DNA from: Trinickia dabaoshanensis
Lineage (GTDB): Bacteria > Pseudomonadota > Gammaproteobacteria > Burkholderiales > Burkholderiaceae
Length of the DNA: 64,000 bases
Assembly: GCF_002879885.1 (NCBI RefSeq)
Contig: NZ_PNYA01000018.1
Location: 1 to 64,000 of the forward strand
Reading direction: 5' to 3'
Shown here: piece by piece, positions 63,329 to 64,000 of the stretch
Numbering within the stretch: the stretch's first letter is position 1
Layout of the letters: the number at the start of each line of letters is the position of its first letter
Notes under the pieces: generated by a model
Database searches by the model: none
What the model was told of the DNA's origin: nothing
The model's input: the letters and a program-made list of their open reading frames with translations, nothing else
Position numbers and translations under genes: made by a program

Positions 63329-64000
63329 GCTGCTGATTTTGCTGCTGGGCGGGTTAAAGCTCGGCAAGGTGCTGACGACGACGGGCACGATGCTGCTGTC
63401 GATCGCCGTCTATGCAATGTTCTACGGTTGGCGGTTCGCGGCCGGCTTCGTCCTCTTGCTGTTCGTGCACGAGGCTGGGCATTACGCCGCCGCCCGCAAA
63501 CGGGGCCTCGACGTAGGCGCCCCGACGTTCGTGCCGTTCGTGGGCGCCTGGATTCAAATGAAGCAGATGCCGCACGATGCCGAAACGGAAGCCTATGTCG
63601 GTCTGGCCGGACCGTTCGCGGGAACGCTGGCTTCGCTCGCCTGCTACTTCCTCGCGCGTCACTTCGATAGCGGATGGATGCTCGCGCTCTCCTACGCGGG
63701 CTTCTTCCTCAATCTGTTCAACATGATCCCGCTGTCGCCGTTCGACGGGGGCCGGATTACGGCCGTGCTTTCTCCGCGTATCTGGTTCGCCGGTGTGCCG
63801 GTCCTCGTCGGGCTGTTCGTCGTGCACCCGAGCCCGCTGCTGATCGTCATGGCCATCTTGGCTTTGCCGCAACTTCAGCGCGCTTGGCGCTACGATGCGA
63901 ACCGCCCCGAAAACAAGCGCTACTACGGGATCCCGGCATCGGTGAAGCTGACTTACGCGTTCTATTACTTAGCGCTGCTGGCTTTCCTCTCGTTGATGAC
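63321..64000 (+). CDS. Site-2 protease family (M50) membrane protein, partial
   Basis: About 226 codons visible, continuing past the window. Zinc motif HEAGH in LFVHEAGHYAAARKRG (about residues 50-54) and the second metal motif NLFNMIPLSPFDGGR (Asp). Several membrane segments surround them, as in intramembrane-cleaving proteases. The ATG sits inside the last codons of the DUF2167 gene (ATGGCTAA), so translation is coupled. DUF2167 proteins may be its substrate or partner, which is inferred. Confidence 0.88.
   Translation, partial: MAKLLILLLGGLKLGKVLTTTGTMLLSIAVYAMFYGWRFAAGFVLLLFVHEAGHYAAARKRGLDVGAPTFVPFVGAWIQMKQMPHDAETEAYVGLAGPFAGTLASLACYFLARHFDSGWMLALSYAGFFLNLFNMIPLSPFDGGRITAVLSPRIWFAGVPVLVGLFVVHPSPLLIVMAILALPQLQRAWRYDANRPENKRYYGIPASVKLTYAFYYLALLAFLSLM

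Noticed and set aside
1-64000. CRISPR arrays, rRNA genes, prophage or conjugation genes
   Set aside because: No regularly spaced repeats, no rRNA sequence, and no integrase, phage structural or transfer genes were seen on either strand.

Overview
The window is GC-rich chromosomal DNA of a Burkholderiales bacterium (Burkholderia, Paraburkholderia, Caballeronia or Trinickia type). The main clues are the macromolecular-synthesis cluster rpsU - yqeY - dnaG - rpoD, an RpoD with a long Ala/Lys-rich N-terminal extension, the folE2 - dxs - ispA - xseB cluster with a divergent Rieske oxygenase, and a full catechol/beta-ketoadipate gene block. Assignments rest on reading motifs and on family knowledge; no database search was possible.

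Region 1 (1-7.6 kb) holds the end of an IS element that has cut off an AAA ATPase gene, an AhpD-like protein with a divergent cupin-AraC regulator, an MHS-type transporter with a ModA-like binding protein and a LysR regulator, and a membrane GGDEF protein.

Region 2 (7.6-22.2 kb) is an aromatic catabolism supercluster. benABCD turns benzoate into catechol, catA, catB and catC take catechol to the enol-lactone, and pcaD, pcaIJ and pcaF take that to succinyl-CoA and acetyl-CoA. pobA makes protocatechuate, but pcaGH and pcaBC are not in the window. Regulators are PcaR (IclR), CatR (LysR) and a further LysR beside pobA. Matching paired PcaR-like operators precede pcaF and pcaIJ, and a perfect ATAC-N7-GTAT dyad precedes catB.

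Region 3 (22.2-26.9 kb) is a phosphorelay: a periplasmic binding protein overlapping a PAS histidine kinase, a FixJ/NarL-type regulator and a stand-alone receiver.

Region 4 (27-37 kb) is an accessory island ending at the 3' end of a tRNA gene. It holds a hipA relic, two copies of a Tox-REase-5 toxin / Imm52-like immunity cassette (the TseT/TsiT class of type VI secretion effectors), an antitoxin whose toxin has decayed, a second FtsH, an AbiE toxin-antitoxin pair with an operator touching the start codon, and a stub of an apparent Abi-type gene. The tRNA has a CAT anticodon and an unusually long variable arm.

Region 5 (37-64 kb) is mostly core genome: rpoD, dnaG, yqeY, rpsU, tsaD, folE2, dxs, ispA, xseB, a Rieske oxygenase, sseA, ndh, polA, a LOG-family protein, and a DUF2167/site-2 protease pair cut by the window end. 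A smaller accessory patch (45-49.6 kb) holds HigBA, a complete 1.39-kb IS with inverted repeats and a 7-bp target duplication, an L,D-transpeptidase and several small proteins.
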